DNA from: Larus michahellis
Taxonomy: Eukaryota > Chordata > Aves > Charadriiformes > Laridae
NCBI RefSeq assembly: GCF_964199755.1
Contig: NC_133897.1
Location: forward strand, 113,345,579 to 113,409,578
DNA: 64,000 nt
Direction of reading: 5' to 3'
Shown: piece after piece, positions 48,341 through 62,226 of the stretch
How positions within the stretch are numbered: position 1 is the first letter of the stretch
How the letters are laid out: every line of letters begins with the position of its first letter
Position numbers and translations under genes: made by a program
Notes under the pieces: model-generated
What the model saw: only the letters and a program-made list of their open reading frames with translations
Databases searched by the model: none
Told to the model about the DNA's origin: nothing

Positions 48341-51300
48341 CTGGAAAAAGGGTTGATTTTTTTAAATATGCACGTATCTCTGGAAAATAAATCTGTTTAC
48401 ACAGTACAGATTACTCTTAAAAATCTAACTTGATGGCAACAAACTTCTAAAAGGAGGTTAAATCATACACCTGTTAAGCACATATAATGTTACATGCAAA
48501 GTACACTATCACTTTAGTTAATTAATATTAATTATTAATCAATATTACGATAATAATATTATAACAAATAACTTAAATAGTATGACAGATTCAAGCTGCT
48601 GGTGCAAAAAGTTCATATAGATGTATGCTAATTTTACCATATCATTCCTAACATTTTAAATACCTAGAAGGTAATGGTCACATGCAAAAGTAAATTTTGC
48701 TGGATTTTCCCTGAAGAACAGAAGCAACACATACTTTGGAACTCTTTCAAATGTTTAAAGAAAGAAAACACTGTGATACCAAAACATACTAACTGCTCAT
48801 AAGATTTCAACTTCTGTTGTGCTTCTGAGCTCCAATAGACTCGACAGAAACAGACATCAACCTCATCTTTTAAACTCAAAATAAGTGAGATGACATTCTG
48901 CTTATGCATATATTCTAACTGATCCACAGAAAAGAAGCTGTAGTTGCCATATTTATGTATTCAATGCAGTGTATTCTCTAAACTGTGTTTATGTTAAACA
49001 TCAGCATAGGAATTTTCTCTAAGACTCGATGAGACAAGAGGCATAATTTCAATGTCAAGCTGCAAAAGCACGTCTTCCAACAGAGATTACCGCCACGTGA
49101 TGCCATACAGTAACAGCACGAAAACCAAGTAAGGTTCACAGTGTTCCGAGCTGTGTTAATCTCCCTTATGCTTGTGTCATCTGAAAGCACGACTGCACAG
49201 GCACTAAAAGAATGTAACTTAGAAAACAGAATTTCATATGAACATGAAATTTATTCAATAATACTTCATGTGTACATTAATTTTTAAGAACCTTCTTTAT
49301 CATTCTTCAAAAATTACACATTAAATTACTACAAAATAATTGTCATAAGTGTTGAAAACATGACAACTACCTTTCCATTAAAAAAACAAAGAAAGCAAAC
49401 TTTAGATTAAATTGGATGAAAAATATATGTGAATAAACAAGTGGTAAGGTACAACAAAACTACTAACTGCATGAGACAAAGTAAATTCTTTTCTGAATAT
49501 CTTGTTTCACAGAGGTGTCTGGACTACTCTGAAGGAAACGGTACTGGCCACTATCAAACATGTTACTACACTAAAGGGCTCACTATCTGATCCATGTCTT
49601 TGTTTCTATAACTCTCGTTCCAAATCCTTGATTTTTGAGAGTCTTAAACACTCTTGACACAACACACTAAGATACAAATCAATAAAGGACTAAAACGGGA
49701 ATTACTGAGAACCAGTATACCGAGATGTGGATGAAGATACATGTGAGCTAGGTTTACATTCAACAAGACTCTTTTGAGAAAATAAGAATTGGTATTACTT
49801 GTCTGAAACTTCATTTCTAATTTGGCTTTATACAGTGGATGAAATAGTCACCCTCTCAATCCAAGCAAATTTGACAGAGCCCCCAAGAGGAAGATTTACA
49901 AAAGTACTTCAAAGTTTCCTGCCACTTGCCTCTTGATGGCTCTTGAAGGATCCAGTTGCATTTACTTATAGACTGTGATCCCAAAATAACTCTCATCACC
50001 CATACGACAAGCCAAACTAAAATCAGGCAGCTGAATACTCCTCTAAAACTAAAACTGGTGATACACTCAGAAAAGACCAAACATTTATTTTTTCGAGGTA
50101 TACAAACAATTTTGAGGAAGTTATTCTAGGAGTTTTACTAATAGCCACCTAGACATTGCTTGTGCAGTGCCCAGCAGCATACAGCACCTTGGATCTGGCT
50201 TTCAAAGGTGTGGGTTGCTTTTTTTTTAATTGCAACTCTGCACAACTTGAGGAGCTCTGCTTCTCAATCTTCTCAACTACTATTACTAAGGAAATTCTGC
50301 TCAAAGGAAAAAAAAAGGTCAGTTCAGAGGCTCATTTTGAAAGGCAGAGTTGTTTCGAAACAAAACTATACTGTTCAAAAATAGCTTATTTCAAAACAAA
50401 GCAGCAGTGAATTTAGAAAATGATGATAAACTGTTTTATAAACTTTAAAAAAAAAGTTCTGTTATTTTGGGTTTTTTTGAGACATGAAAGGTCCCCTCAT
50501 GCCTGCCTTCTCAAAGTGCATAATAATGAGATAGGATTCAACATACTCTTCAAATTATTCTGGTATTTGCTGTCAGTTCTAACACCACGGACAATTAGAA
50601 AAAAATAATCTGTTTTTGTTCCCCAGGTGAGATGAATGCAGTGACTTCCTTTGCATTTCCTGGATACTTCCCAAAAAAAGAGCCTTTAGCTCCGGGACAT
50701 TTTTTAGTATCAGACATTTCTTTCAGAGTGGACTGAGGTCTTTTTCAAGGTCTAGAGCACCCGTCTGACAGCTTTACCTTTCACCTGCTTTCTAAAAGCT
50801 TTAAAGGAAAAAAAGAGCTCTAATAAAGCCTCTCAAGACTTGCAACCATCAGATTTAATAAATAGCTGGTAACAAACTGGTGCACAAAAGGAAAAGACGA
50901 CTGAATTTCACTGTTCCTGCAGAACTCAGCTATTTTGGTAGTTCAGTGGCATACTGACAGACAGCACTGATCTGAGCATGGATGGGCAGGAGCAGACACA
51001 AGGATAGTAAATCAGAAAAAAATACCTATTACTATTCAGGGGAGCCACATGATCTAAATTAGCATGACATATCCTTCAAAAAAAGAAGCCATGCAAGAGC
51101 AGAAGAGAATTCTGGAGTTCCCATTCACACAAACATAAACACCTCCACCCTCGGGGGAGTGGGGAAATAAAGTACAAGCTGGCACTAACAACCTGAGTGC
51201 AAAAGCCTAGATCATGACTGTTCCTTGAGAAAAACAAGAGAAGCTGGGGGTGAGAGGGAGAACCAGGACGGAAAAACATTTTGGACCTTACCTCACAGAT

Positions 51301-53454
51301 CACATCTAAACAAGGAAAAGAACAGGCAAAGATGGACACAGACATTCTGCACATGCATCACAATGGACAAATGCATGCCAACTTTATCTCAAAAAACATA
51401 CAGCTACACTAGGACAGCATTACACTTTCAAAAAAAGCACCTCGCTTACTGCTTGCATGACATCCAGGCCAAAGCTGTTTTTTATTTGAGCACTTAAATC
51501 TCAGACAGGCTCATGTCTAGCTGTACCCACCACACAAAATACCTCATGAGTTCACATCTACTGTTGTTTGCCCACTACTTCCACTGTAAACTGCTTAAGA
51601 CTATCTTTAATCTTATATTTGTACAACTTAAGACAATGGAGTTCTGCATCTGCAACTAGGGTTTTCAGAAGCTGTAGTAATTTAACTAATAAAATCCTCA
51701 AGCTATGCTGATGTAACCATGATGTCTAATGACAAGAGATCATTGTCTATAAACCTGTAATTTCAAACTAACAGCCTCTGGGAGTCAGAGCTACTTTAAA
51801 GGGGACAGGGAGTTCAGCAACTCACTTAGTAGTGTAAATTCAAGACATCAATTACAGTGTCTTCCTAGCATAAAAGCTGTTAGAGCGCCAGGTTATTCCA
51901 ACAGTTTGAATGGAGCAGTGACAATCCGTGCTGAGATTTTTCCTTTTTGACTTATTAAGGCCTTAGAAAGGAATGACAGACACATACCTAATCACATTCA
52001 GAAATACTAGAGATTTCCGAAAACATTATACACTCAATTTCTATTCCAGCAATCTTATAGTGCAGCCATTGCAACATTAATGCCAGGGTTGCCTCTGGCA
52101 ACTACGCATCTCGAACTACAGCAACTAGTGGGCAGGAAAAAATGACACAGATTCTGCAGAGCCAGTTTCCACCGATGAAACACACTGCCAAGTTCCCCAG
52201 CTTGCCACATGCTTGCCAGTTACACTGCAGTAAAACCAAAATACTATGTACTACTGGACAGGTAGGACCTGTACAGAGATCTTTTTGATCAGCGGTGTCA
52301 TTTTGTCTTCAAATTCAGGTCTCCTTCAGTTCCTCAGCTCCAAAAGTCATCCTTCTACCACCTGGGATGGTCAAACATAAGGGAAAAAATAATGACATGA
52401 ATATGCCTTTCTAGAGTGGGAAGGAAGAGCTTAGTAGCTCTAGTTGTTGGTAGTACAGAGTGAACATAAAGAACTTCAGAGAAGTGGACAAGTTTGGTTA
52501 TCAAGAAGCTCCATTCAAAATTAGCAAGGCTGTCATAGTGCCTGTCATAGAATATGAACTCTACCTAAAATTGTGTAAGAAATTAACATTTTATTAAATC
52601 ACATAAAATATTTGATAATTAGAAAGCTGGTAACTGAGTTGTACAAAAGTGAGCATGCATTATTAAACAAATTCAACAGCATTTTATATGGAATAGCTTA
52701 AGTGTTAAGTAGATTGTCCTCTTCGATTTAAGACACTGAACTGCAGCTGTTATAAAAGCTAATACCTAAGCTGACTCTGCCAGAAAGCACTCTATTTCAT
52801 GCACAGAACTAAAGTTTATTTAAGCTGTAAACTGGTACAGTAAAGTGATATATTCAATCACATCTGAAAACAATTTAAGTCCACATAAGAGAGTACACAG
52901 ACTGGCAAAAGGAATCCAAACTCCTTAAAACGTGCAAGTTACAGTGTTAACTTCAAAAACTATTGGGATTATATGCTTTAAGCAGGATGTTGTTTTTTCA
53001 CAACTGGTTTACCACCTTTGAAATTCCAAGAGCACTTGAAACATACAGAACTCTTCAAGGCATCTGTATCAAAACAAACTCAAGCAGGGTAGTTTTCTTT
53101 CAGCACACAACAAAGTTAGGTTAGGCAGGCAAAGAAAAATCATTTACTGCATTGACAGTTTGAGTCCTCATGAATGAGAAAGGACTTAAAAGTCAGCAGG
53201 ATAAAAACTAGCAGTAATATTATAAAGACAGCAAGACAAATTTCGAGAACAAGTTAACTGACTTATGATAGACCTGACAGGAACAGAGTAACGTCTCCAT
53301 CAACTCATTCTGCCAGAATTAGAAGTAACAACAGAATAAAGAAAAAGTAAATTAAATTAACATAGCCCCACGCAATCTAGTTCATATAATATAATAAATA
53401 ATTTTTTAATTAGTCCAAACTTCAGTTGTTTTTCCTTCCCATCATTTGGCATAG

Positions 53455-54345
53455 CAATCACAGAATGGCTGAGGTTGGAAGGGGTCATTTGGACTTTGGA
53501 GGTCATTTCAGCCAAAGCACCTGCTCAGGCATGGACACACAGAACCAGCTGCCCAGGACCATGTCCTGACAGCTTCTGAGTATCTCCAACGATGAAGAGT
53601 CCACAGCCTCCCTGGGCAACCTGTGCCAGTGCTCAGTCATCCTTACAGTAAAAAAAAAGGCGTTTCCTGATGTTCAAACCTTCTGTGCTTCAGGTTGTGC
53701 TCACTGCCTCTGACCCTGTCACTGAGCCGCCTCTGACAAGAGTCTGTCTCTGTCCTCTTTGCACCCTCCCTTCAAGTATTTATACACGTTGGTAAGACCC
53801 CCATGAGCCTTCTCTTCTCCAGGCTGAGCAGCCAACTCTCTCAGCCTTCCCTCATAAGAGAGATGCTCCAGTCCCTTCATCATCTTTGTGGCACTTCACT
53901 GGACTCTCTCCACTATGTCCATGTGTCTTTTATAATGGGGAGCCCAGAACTGGACCCAAGCACTCCAGCTGCTGTCTCACCAGTGCTGAGCAGAGGGTGA
54001 CTTTCTGGCAACACTCCTCCTGTTCCAGCCCAGGATACCATTGGCCTTCTTTGCTGCAAGGCCACATTATTGGTTCGTGGTCAACTTGGTGTCCATCAGG
54101 ACCCCAAGGCCTTTTCTGCAAAGCTGCTTTCCAGCTGGTCAGACCCTAGCCTGTACTGGTGCACGCGGTGGTTGTTAACTCCTCCCCATGCGCAGAACTT
54201 TGCACTTCTTGTTGAATGTCACATCTGCCAGCTCCCTCAGCACTCCTGGGTGCATTCCATCAGGGCCCATGGACTTAGGTATGTCCAGTTTACTTAAGTA
54301 TTCCCTCACCTGATCACCTTCCACCAAGGGTACCAAAAGAAAGAT
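53455..54345 (-). mobile_element. CR1 LINE fragment (about 0.9 kb)
   Basis: A long minus-strand CR1 3' segment. It starts at the worn tail (AATCACAGAATGGCTGAGG) and runs through the CACAGCCTCCCTGGGCAACC block, the CTTCTCTTCCAGGCTGAGCA block, CAGAACTGGACCCAAGCACT and a reverse-oriented 3' part of the former second reading frame. Frames are broken. It lies in VAPA intron 1, same strand as VAPA. Confidence 0.93.
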
Positions 54346-57300
54346 GTCTAAAAGTGAAAGACCATTCTGTGTTCTGTAGTGAGCCAAAAATACCTTGACT
54401 GTCAGATAAGAAAACGAATCTTAAAATATATACAAAGCACTTAATTGCTCCAAATGAGATTTTATCGTACTTTCTGAAAAAAGCACAGGTGACACAGATG
54501 ACGCAAAAGAAAGTGAAAGGAATGTTGTTTATTTCCATAAATTAGTTTTAAGAAATTAATATTCAGACCTCTGTGAAAACAATCTGAGGAGAATCCATGA
54601 CATGCATTGCCAATGAACATAATTCCTTCTTCTTGAAATACCAAAACCATGGTCATTCAAATACCTTCTTCAACTGGAAGAAAAATTCTGACTCTAACAG
54701 ATCACCTATGTTAAAATTATTCACGGTCTATGAAGCATAACAGCTTAGGTTTCATGGATTAATACTTCAACATTAGAGGTCTGAATGATCAGGAATTATC
54801 AGTGGATGAAGGCGCAAGATTAATAACACCTACAAATAACCATGGCTCTCAGGTAGATATCCATATGTTAGAGCAATAATACATAAATCTTTCACTTCTT
54901 ATTCTATGCGGGCACGTGAGAAATAGTTATTAGTTTTATCATCAACTTGCATGTAAATGTCAGAATGCAAAAAAGGCTTTAAATAAGAAAGCTGACACAC
55001 CTCAATGTCCACAGCTCCTGAAGGCTGATTCTACGCTAGAACTGTTTACCACAGGTAACATCATATTTCATCTGAGCTCCCCACAATGACATGCTGTCAG
55101 CATCCATGCTGATGATGCATCTGTCAAAGATTTTTGCCTTCTAAAAAATGCTGAGACAATGCCCATTTTTTAATCCTAAAAGAGCTCATCCTCCTCTGTC
55201 AAAGGAGCAACTGGAGCCTATATATGGCTATGCAGCTTACTAGAGGTGCTTGTGCTTATGCTGGCATGCATGCTTTACTGGGGGCTGGTGTAAGAGAAAT
55301 GGGAATTGAAACCTTTTCCCTGCCATTCTGACAGAGGAAAGACAGGAATACAATGCAGTGGTATTTCAAAGCAGACAAACAAATGATTTTTTTCCTTACA
55401 TTTTTTTTCTGAATCAAAATTTCATATTCCCCCCAGCTAGTTACTGACCTGTTGCTAGTGGCCAAAAAACACAGTAAAAATGCAATAAGCATCTATCTCA
55501 AGGGTAAAAACACAGATCATTACCATGAATTCTGGTAAAGAGAACATTATCTACTTTATATATTAGACAAAATACAGACTAAAAGGAGATTGTCCTGCAT
55601 TTAATGTCAATTATGGACAACGGTTTCTTTAGCCTCGACAACAAAAAACACTATTAGTAAGATGGCACAACATGGAATAACTTCACCCAAAAATATTAAT
55701 GCCTGTATTTAGCTTAAGCCTTATAAATCTAGCAGTCTGAGTCCAATTCAGTCTATTCTTGATATTTTTGTTATTGAAAGAGTGTCATTACTAAAGAACT
55801 GTCAATGCTGCTAACACCAAAGGCATGTTTGTTTACTTAACCTTCACATTATTGTGAATTCCTTACTTCCAATTTACCTTTATGTGGCTACATTGTTATT
55901 CTTGACAAATATACATTATGAGCATACTAAAATTGGGAGCTCATAATTCCACTAGGATAAAGTCTTAAGAATCTAACAATATGTAGTATTCTTCCCAAAG
56001 CACTCTCACCGCTGAAATAACAAGAACAGTAGAAATACTTTCCTACTGCTAAACAGGAACATTTAAAACAGAAAATAATCCCCAAAGTCCTGAAACAACT
56101 AAGTAACAAGCAGTCTTTCAGTACAGATGCATTATTAACAATTTAGTTCAGTAAGGGCCATGGTATAAACCCTTCCTGCTGGAGCAACTATTCTCTTTAC
56201 TTGCATAAGGCAGGATAACTAATGAATTTGGTAATTACAGAGGGTCTTAGATTTCAAAGAATACTAGCAGATTCGAACAACAAAACTAAATAAACATGGA
56301 ACTTGCTCTGTATTTTAACCTGCTATAGCTTACAAAAGGTCTCAGTGATGCTGAAAAGCATGCATCTGCTGTTTAAAATATGCAAATATTCAGCAGCTTA
56401 AAATATGCATGCATCCTCAAATACTACATTTCCAATTGGATACACCTTTCCGATCTGAATTGCAACATACAAGATACTCTTCAAACTCTATAGCAGTAAT
56501 CAGAATACTTGTAATCATCTCAGATGACAGCTGTAGTGGCACACAGAAAAAAAATCAGTCTATCCACAGAAGACCTGACCAAAAGCTGTTACCCAGCACT
56601 TTTCCCAGTGTGCTCCAAGAAATGGGTATCAGAGGCCAGATTCAAACACTAAACAGAACACCAGAGCCCTTGTGGTTTTCATAGGTTTCCTTGCAAGTAG
56701 TATCCCAAGAGTGCAACAAAGTAACTTTAAAAACAAATTAATTTCACAGTTCTCCAGTGTGGGCAAAAGCCCAGAAAGTTCTTTTTAATAAAACCCAAAC
56801 TGTTTCAGGTGTTTGACTGTCAGATGGTGTCCAACCTCAGCACACAACACAGAGCTCGGTCTAAACAGAACTATACATCAGACATTAAAATTTCCTACAG
56901 ACAGGTCTAGCTAATACTGGACTACCTCTCAAAGACATGAACAGCTCACTTCAATTTCAGGGTGACCTTTCATTCTCTGGAAGCACAGCCTACAGGTCTC
57001 CATTTCTCAAAGCTCCAAAAGCCAAGTACAGCACATCCTACAGTCACTCAGGAAAAGAAACACCTGCTTTAAATAAAAGCTGCATTCAGTTGCAGTCTCG
57101 TCACTCAGGCAGGATCACAAACTCCATTCCCTCATTACCTTCATACTACAGCACCGAGCTGAACTAATGCAGCCATGCTTCCCAGGACCAGTCAGCTCAC
57201 TTAAACAGAAGCAGCTGGAGTTCTAACTTAAGCTGTAACATGGAATACTTCTAATAGCTGTCTAGTAGACGTCCAACTTAAAAACCAAGCAGTTTTTACT

Positions 57301-57779
57301 CTCATTGGGTCTACTAGACTTAGTGGCCACATTAACATCATACTATTAACATGTTAAACCTGACAAATCAACATCATACTCCTATGAATTACTAGGTTTA
57401 AGTCACATATGGAGCATTTACTCCTATGATTACGATTTTTGAATTTATGAACACCCCTTTTTACAAAGAAAAAAAACACTAAACATGTATCTCAGCCAAG
57501 CTATTCTAACATCTTCAAATGTAACATGAAATACCAGCTTCTAGCTTAAGGACATGATTAGGTACCACCATTGTCCTACCAAACTAAGAACACTGTAACC
57601 TCATAACATAGGAGAAGCCTTCTAATGTCCACACGAAACAAAACATTTTGTAAGACGGTATCTGATGAATTTAAAACTATTTTTGCCCACGTAATTTTTA
57701 GAAGGTTGGTTCAGACTGACATGATTCAGATTTGAAACTCAACTAGTTTCTGCTGATCTAAATACATTCATAGCCACGT

Positions 57780-58420
57780 GATGCCAATTCATTTTTGTAC
57801 TAGTCCTACCCTTTAGCTTACATAGCTTTTCTTTTCCCCAGTGCTCACCTCTTCTGATATATTTATAGATAGCAATCAGATCCCCTTTCAGTCTTCATTT
57901 TGCTAAGATAAATAAGCCAAGCTATTCTACTTCACTTATGTTATTAACTTTTTCTTCGCACCATTCCCATTTGGGTTCATTTTCTCTCACTAGGCGCTGC
58001 CAGGGATGCATTCAGACAAAGCTTCATCAATGCCATAAACCTTCACATTAATACTTCCCTCACTACAAAACTACAGTCCCATATTCTCCTTGTTTCATGA
58101 TTTGTCACACTCGCAATAAACAAGTGATTAAGTACTATTCTCTAGTTTTACTCCTTCATCACTTCCAAGTAAAATGAGAAAACAGCAGTTCTATTACTAG
58201 CACGCATCAAATGAACAAAAAAAATTTGTACATCACATCTCCTAACTTTGCATTATCGATGAGCTCTACCAGCACAGTCCTGCCCATACCAAAGTCACTA
58301 GTGAAGATACTAAATGAAGTTCAAACACATCCTTTAGAAATGTCCCTATTAAGCTTCCAATAGCCCAACAGCTGTACTGCAGTTTATTTTATAGCTTGTC
58401 CCTTCTCCACCTTATATTTT
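57780..58420 (-). mobile_element. Ancient CR1-like LINE remnant
   Basis: Weak but ordered matches to old CR1 3' sequence in reverse orientation: TCTTCTGATATATTTATAGA, ATCAGATCCCCTTTCAGTCT, AAATAAGCCAAGCTATTCTA and, further on, GTCACTAGTGAAGATACTAA. Divergence is much higher than for the neighbouring CR1 at 58470. Boundaries are approximate. Confidence 0.6.
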
Positions 58421-58469
58421 TCCACTAAGCTCTTACCTGCAAGTTAATTAATAATTTTGCAGATACGAA

Positions 58470-59694
58470 ACATACAGAAGACGGTGAGGTAATTAGAGAC
58501 AGCCAGTGTGGCTTGACCATGGGCAAGTCGTGCCTGACTAGTGGCCTTCTACAATGGAGTGACTGCATCAGCGGACAAGGGAAGAGCTAGGGATGTCATC
58601 TACCTGGACTTCTGTAAGGCCTTTGATATGATCCTGCCCAACATTCTTACCTCTAAATGGGAGAGGTATGAATAAGGAACCGGCTGGGTGGTCATGTCCA
58701 AAGACTTACGGTCAATGCCTCAATGTCCAAATGGAAACTTGCAGCAAGTGGTGCCCCTCTAGGTCCATACTCAGACCAATACTATTCAATGTCTTCCTCA
58801 GTGACACAGTAGAATTGAGTGCACCCTCAGCAAGTTTGCAGATTACACCAAGGTGAGTGTGAGGGAAGGGATGCCATCCACAGGGACCCTGACGGGCTTG
58901 AAGGGTGGGCTCATGTGAACCTCAACGTTCAACAAGGCCAAGTGCAAGGTCCTGCACCTATGTCAGGGCAATACCCAGTATCAGTACAGACTGGTGGACA
59001 AACGGATTGCGAGCAGCCCTGCAGAGAAGGACTTGGGGATACCAGTGGATGAAAAACTGAACATGAGCTAGCAATGTGCACTTGCAATAGAAAGCAAATC
59101 ATATCCTGGGCTGCATAAATAGAAGCAGAGCCAGCAGGTTGAGGAAGGTGATTGTTCTGCCCTACTCTACTCTCATGACAGACCCCACCTGGGCACCGCA
59201 TCCGGCTCTGGGATGCCCAGTACAAGACGGACATGGAACTGTTAGAGTGAGGTCCAGAGGAGGGCCACAAAAAACGTCAGAACACTTCTCCTGTGAAATA
59301 AGGCTAAGACAGTTAGGGTTGTTCAGGCTGGAGGAAGACTCTGGGGAGGCCTTGTTGCAGTCTTCCAATATATAAAGCAGGCAGGCAAGAAAGACAAAAA
59401 CTCTTTACCAGGGCCTGTAATGACAGGAGAAGGGGCAACAGAGTTAAACTGAAAGAGGGTAGGTTTAGATCAGACATACTGAAGATATTTTTTTATGATG
59501 AGAGTGGTGCAATAGTGCGACAGGTTGCCAAGAGAAGCTGTGGATGCCCCATACTTGGAAGCATTCAAGGTCAGGTTAGATGGGGCTTTGGGCAACCTGA
59601 TCTAGTGAAAGGTGTCCCTGGCCATAGGAGGGGAGTTGAACTAGGTGATGTTTAAAGGTTCCTTCCAACCCAAACCATTCTATGATTCTACGAA
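58470..59694 (+). mobile_element. CR1 LINE fragment with reverse-transcriptase remnant (about 1.2 kb)
   Basis: A 5'-truncated plus-strand CR1. Near its left end (58592-58626) it encodes the reverse-transcriptase palm motif [13 protein letters not shown]. It continues through the CR1 3' half (TGGGCTGCATAAATAGAAGC, GTTCAGGCTGGAGGAAGACT) and ends in the tail TTCTATGATTCTACGA at 59678-59693. Frameshifts and stops show it is dead. It lies in VAPA intron 1, antisense to the gene. Confidence 0.95.
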
Positions 59695-62200
59695 ATACTG
59701 TAATGACATCAGTAAATCCAGTGTTAAGATGAGATTTTGTCTGGGGGTTGCACACAGAAGAGACACAGAAAAAAAGAAGAGATACAGAGAGAGAGAGAAG
59801 GAGGTCTCAGATCAGACTGACATATTCTACCTGGGACATTCATGCTGAATTTTATTCCATGTTCCATTTTCCTCCATGTCTTTAATTATTCTTTCCTCTA
59901 AGGCTTTGCATACTATCAAGGTCAGGCCTATTCAAGCACTGAAGTGTCAAATTAAGAATTACTCCAAGTGAGACCACATTTTCAGAAATGCAGGAGTGAA
60001 AAATTCTGATGTGACTATCTTTTTAAAATTCAGGCAAACAATAATTTACAATAATAGAGTCATTTTGCTGATTTATTTTTTATTTTGATATATTAGCTTA
60101 TACGCACTGATCTGGCTCATCTGACGATAAAAGTCTTGTAATTTGACAACTTTCACACTGGAAAATGTAATAATCACTGACTAATTATATAAGTATTTTT
60201 TTTCCATTTTACACACAGCAAGTTCTCTCCAGCAGCCTTTTCCAACTTGAATTTATGGCTTGTAAGCTGAGCATGTAATAACCCTTTAATGACTGATGGT
60301 CACAAAGATCTGGTTAACAAGCATCTCCCAAAGACAAAGTTGACCAGAAAGTACAACATATTCACATACCACAGTCAACTGAAACAGGAACGATTTATAA
60401 TACCACAATGGACAGTCAGTGCACTAAATATGCAGACCTGTTAACTGATGCATAAAACAGCCCCTCTTTTTCACACTAAGTTTCTACTTTTCAACTTGGC
60501 TTTGAACAATGGTACAGTTTTCATGTCTAATACGGTATTTTTTACAATATTAATAATGACGTCTTACAGTGATCTAGAACACTTGCTTAGGCTATCAACA
60601 CACAGAATGAGTGGGCACTTTATACTAATTGACAATGTAAAGGTGAAGCTTTTATATCAATGAGTACACAGGAAGTACAAGACCGCGAGGTTTATACATT
60701 AAATGTTTAGATAGTGTTTCTCTGTTTAGTAATATTAAGTAAAATAGAGTCTTACAAATTGCAGGTAAAGGACAAAACTTTCAAATCTTCACTGCTGTAT
60801 ACCTCTTATCATCACAAGAAAATCTTCCATTATTCAATCTTAAAACAAATGGCAAACTAGGTATGCCAAAATATCATCCAACACCTATAATAACACCTGA
60901 CTTGACAGATCAATACAACTCCCTTTCTATTAGTCAAATGAAGTCTAACACAGTGGTAGAGACATATGTATTAACATACTATCACCTCATAAACAACACC
61001 TGGTAAAAAAAAAAAATTATCTTCCTTTCTCTTCCTCAACACATTTCCACCAATCATTTTGTGTCTCAATTTTGACTAATACCTATCATTAAAAAAAAAA
61101 AAAACCAAACATTAAAATACTAACAAGTATTATTACATTTGAGCCAGGAAAAAATGGACTCAAGTACAGATATATAGGAATAGTAAACAATTCCTGGAAT
61201 CCTTCTTGGAATAAAAAATAAAAAAAAAAAAAAAGTCCAAGACTACTTGTTGAATACTGAGTCATTCTATGGGATGTTCAATCTTTGTCATTACGCAATA
61301 CTCAGCCAACAAAAATATTAACTTGAATGGAATCACTTCAAAGTATCTAAAAGCCACACTGTGTTAGTAATCCTTTACAAACAGTTTTTCCCCTCTGCAC
61401 TCCCATTGTTTAGTTTCAAAAATTCCCTTGAATGAAGATACCAGAAAACTGACATACCAATTGCCTTTTTTTAACCTATCTTAGAAAGCTGGGATATCAC
61501 AAATTTGCTGGTACTCAGAATAGAGTGAACACAGGCATAAAATCTGACATAATCAAGGCACACAAGTAAGGCAGCGAGATCACATTTGAGGACTTCAAAC
61601 CCTGCCTACACTAAAAGATATCCTGGGCCAATTCTGGCAACAGACCTTGAGGGCAGGGGATGTATTTAACATTGAGCTATTTTTACCTTTAAATTCCACC
61701 TTCTCGATTTGCAGCAACACATAGCCTGCAGCTTTCAATGTTACCAATAGCAGCGTAATGATTACAAAATAATCTACAGCAATATTTCAGTGTTATTTAA
61801 AAGGTCGTTGAAATCTGCATTTCAGAATGAGCCGTAATACTTAAGTGAAGTGCTCTCTACCTCACCTGGAAAGAGTCAGTATACCAGCCGATAGCTGATT
61901 TTATACACTAACAATCCTAGATCATGAATCAGATTAATAATCAGAAATTAAACATCATCTGTTATACTGACCTCTCCCACTAACTCAAACCATCAAGGGG
62001 AAAATTTATTGCACACAGACATGCTCAAAAGTTGATTTTTGTTTGCTTACTTGCTCACTTATTTCTAGCCTCGAGGTTACAGAAAAAAAGTGTGCCTCAT
62101 TATTTTGAGATGTTTACAAAGGTAACATAACTCAATTTCACACACTTGTAAGCAAAAACTTGAATAAAGGATATCACTTTAGAATATTCAGATGGTTTTA

Positions 62201-62226
62201 TGTCTGACTATAGTAATAGTCAGACA
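62201..62226. repeat. Hairpin with 11-bp perfect stem and 4-nt loop
   Basis: TGTCTGACTAT (62201-62211), loop AGTA, ATAGTCAGACA (62216-62226). VAPA intron 1. No flanking T-run suggests a terminator or small RNA gene. Confidence 0.9.

Noticed and set aside
53803..54297. Several overlapping open frames near 54 kb
   Set aside because: They lie inside the antisense CR1 fragment 53455-54345 and are shadows of the dead LINE.
58668..59375. Open frames of 62-113 codons near 59 kb
   Set aside because: They are broken pieces of the plus-strand CR1; only the short reverse-transcriptase motif is meaningful.
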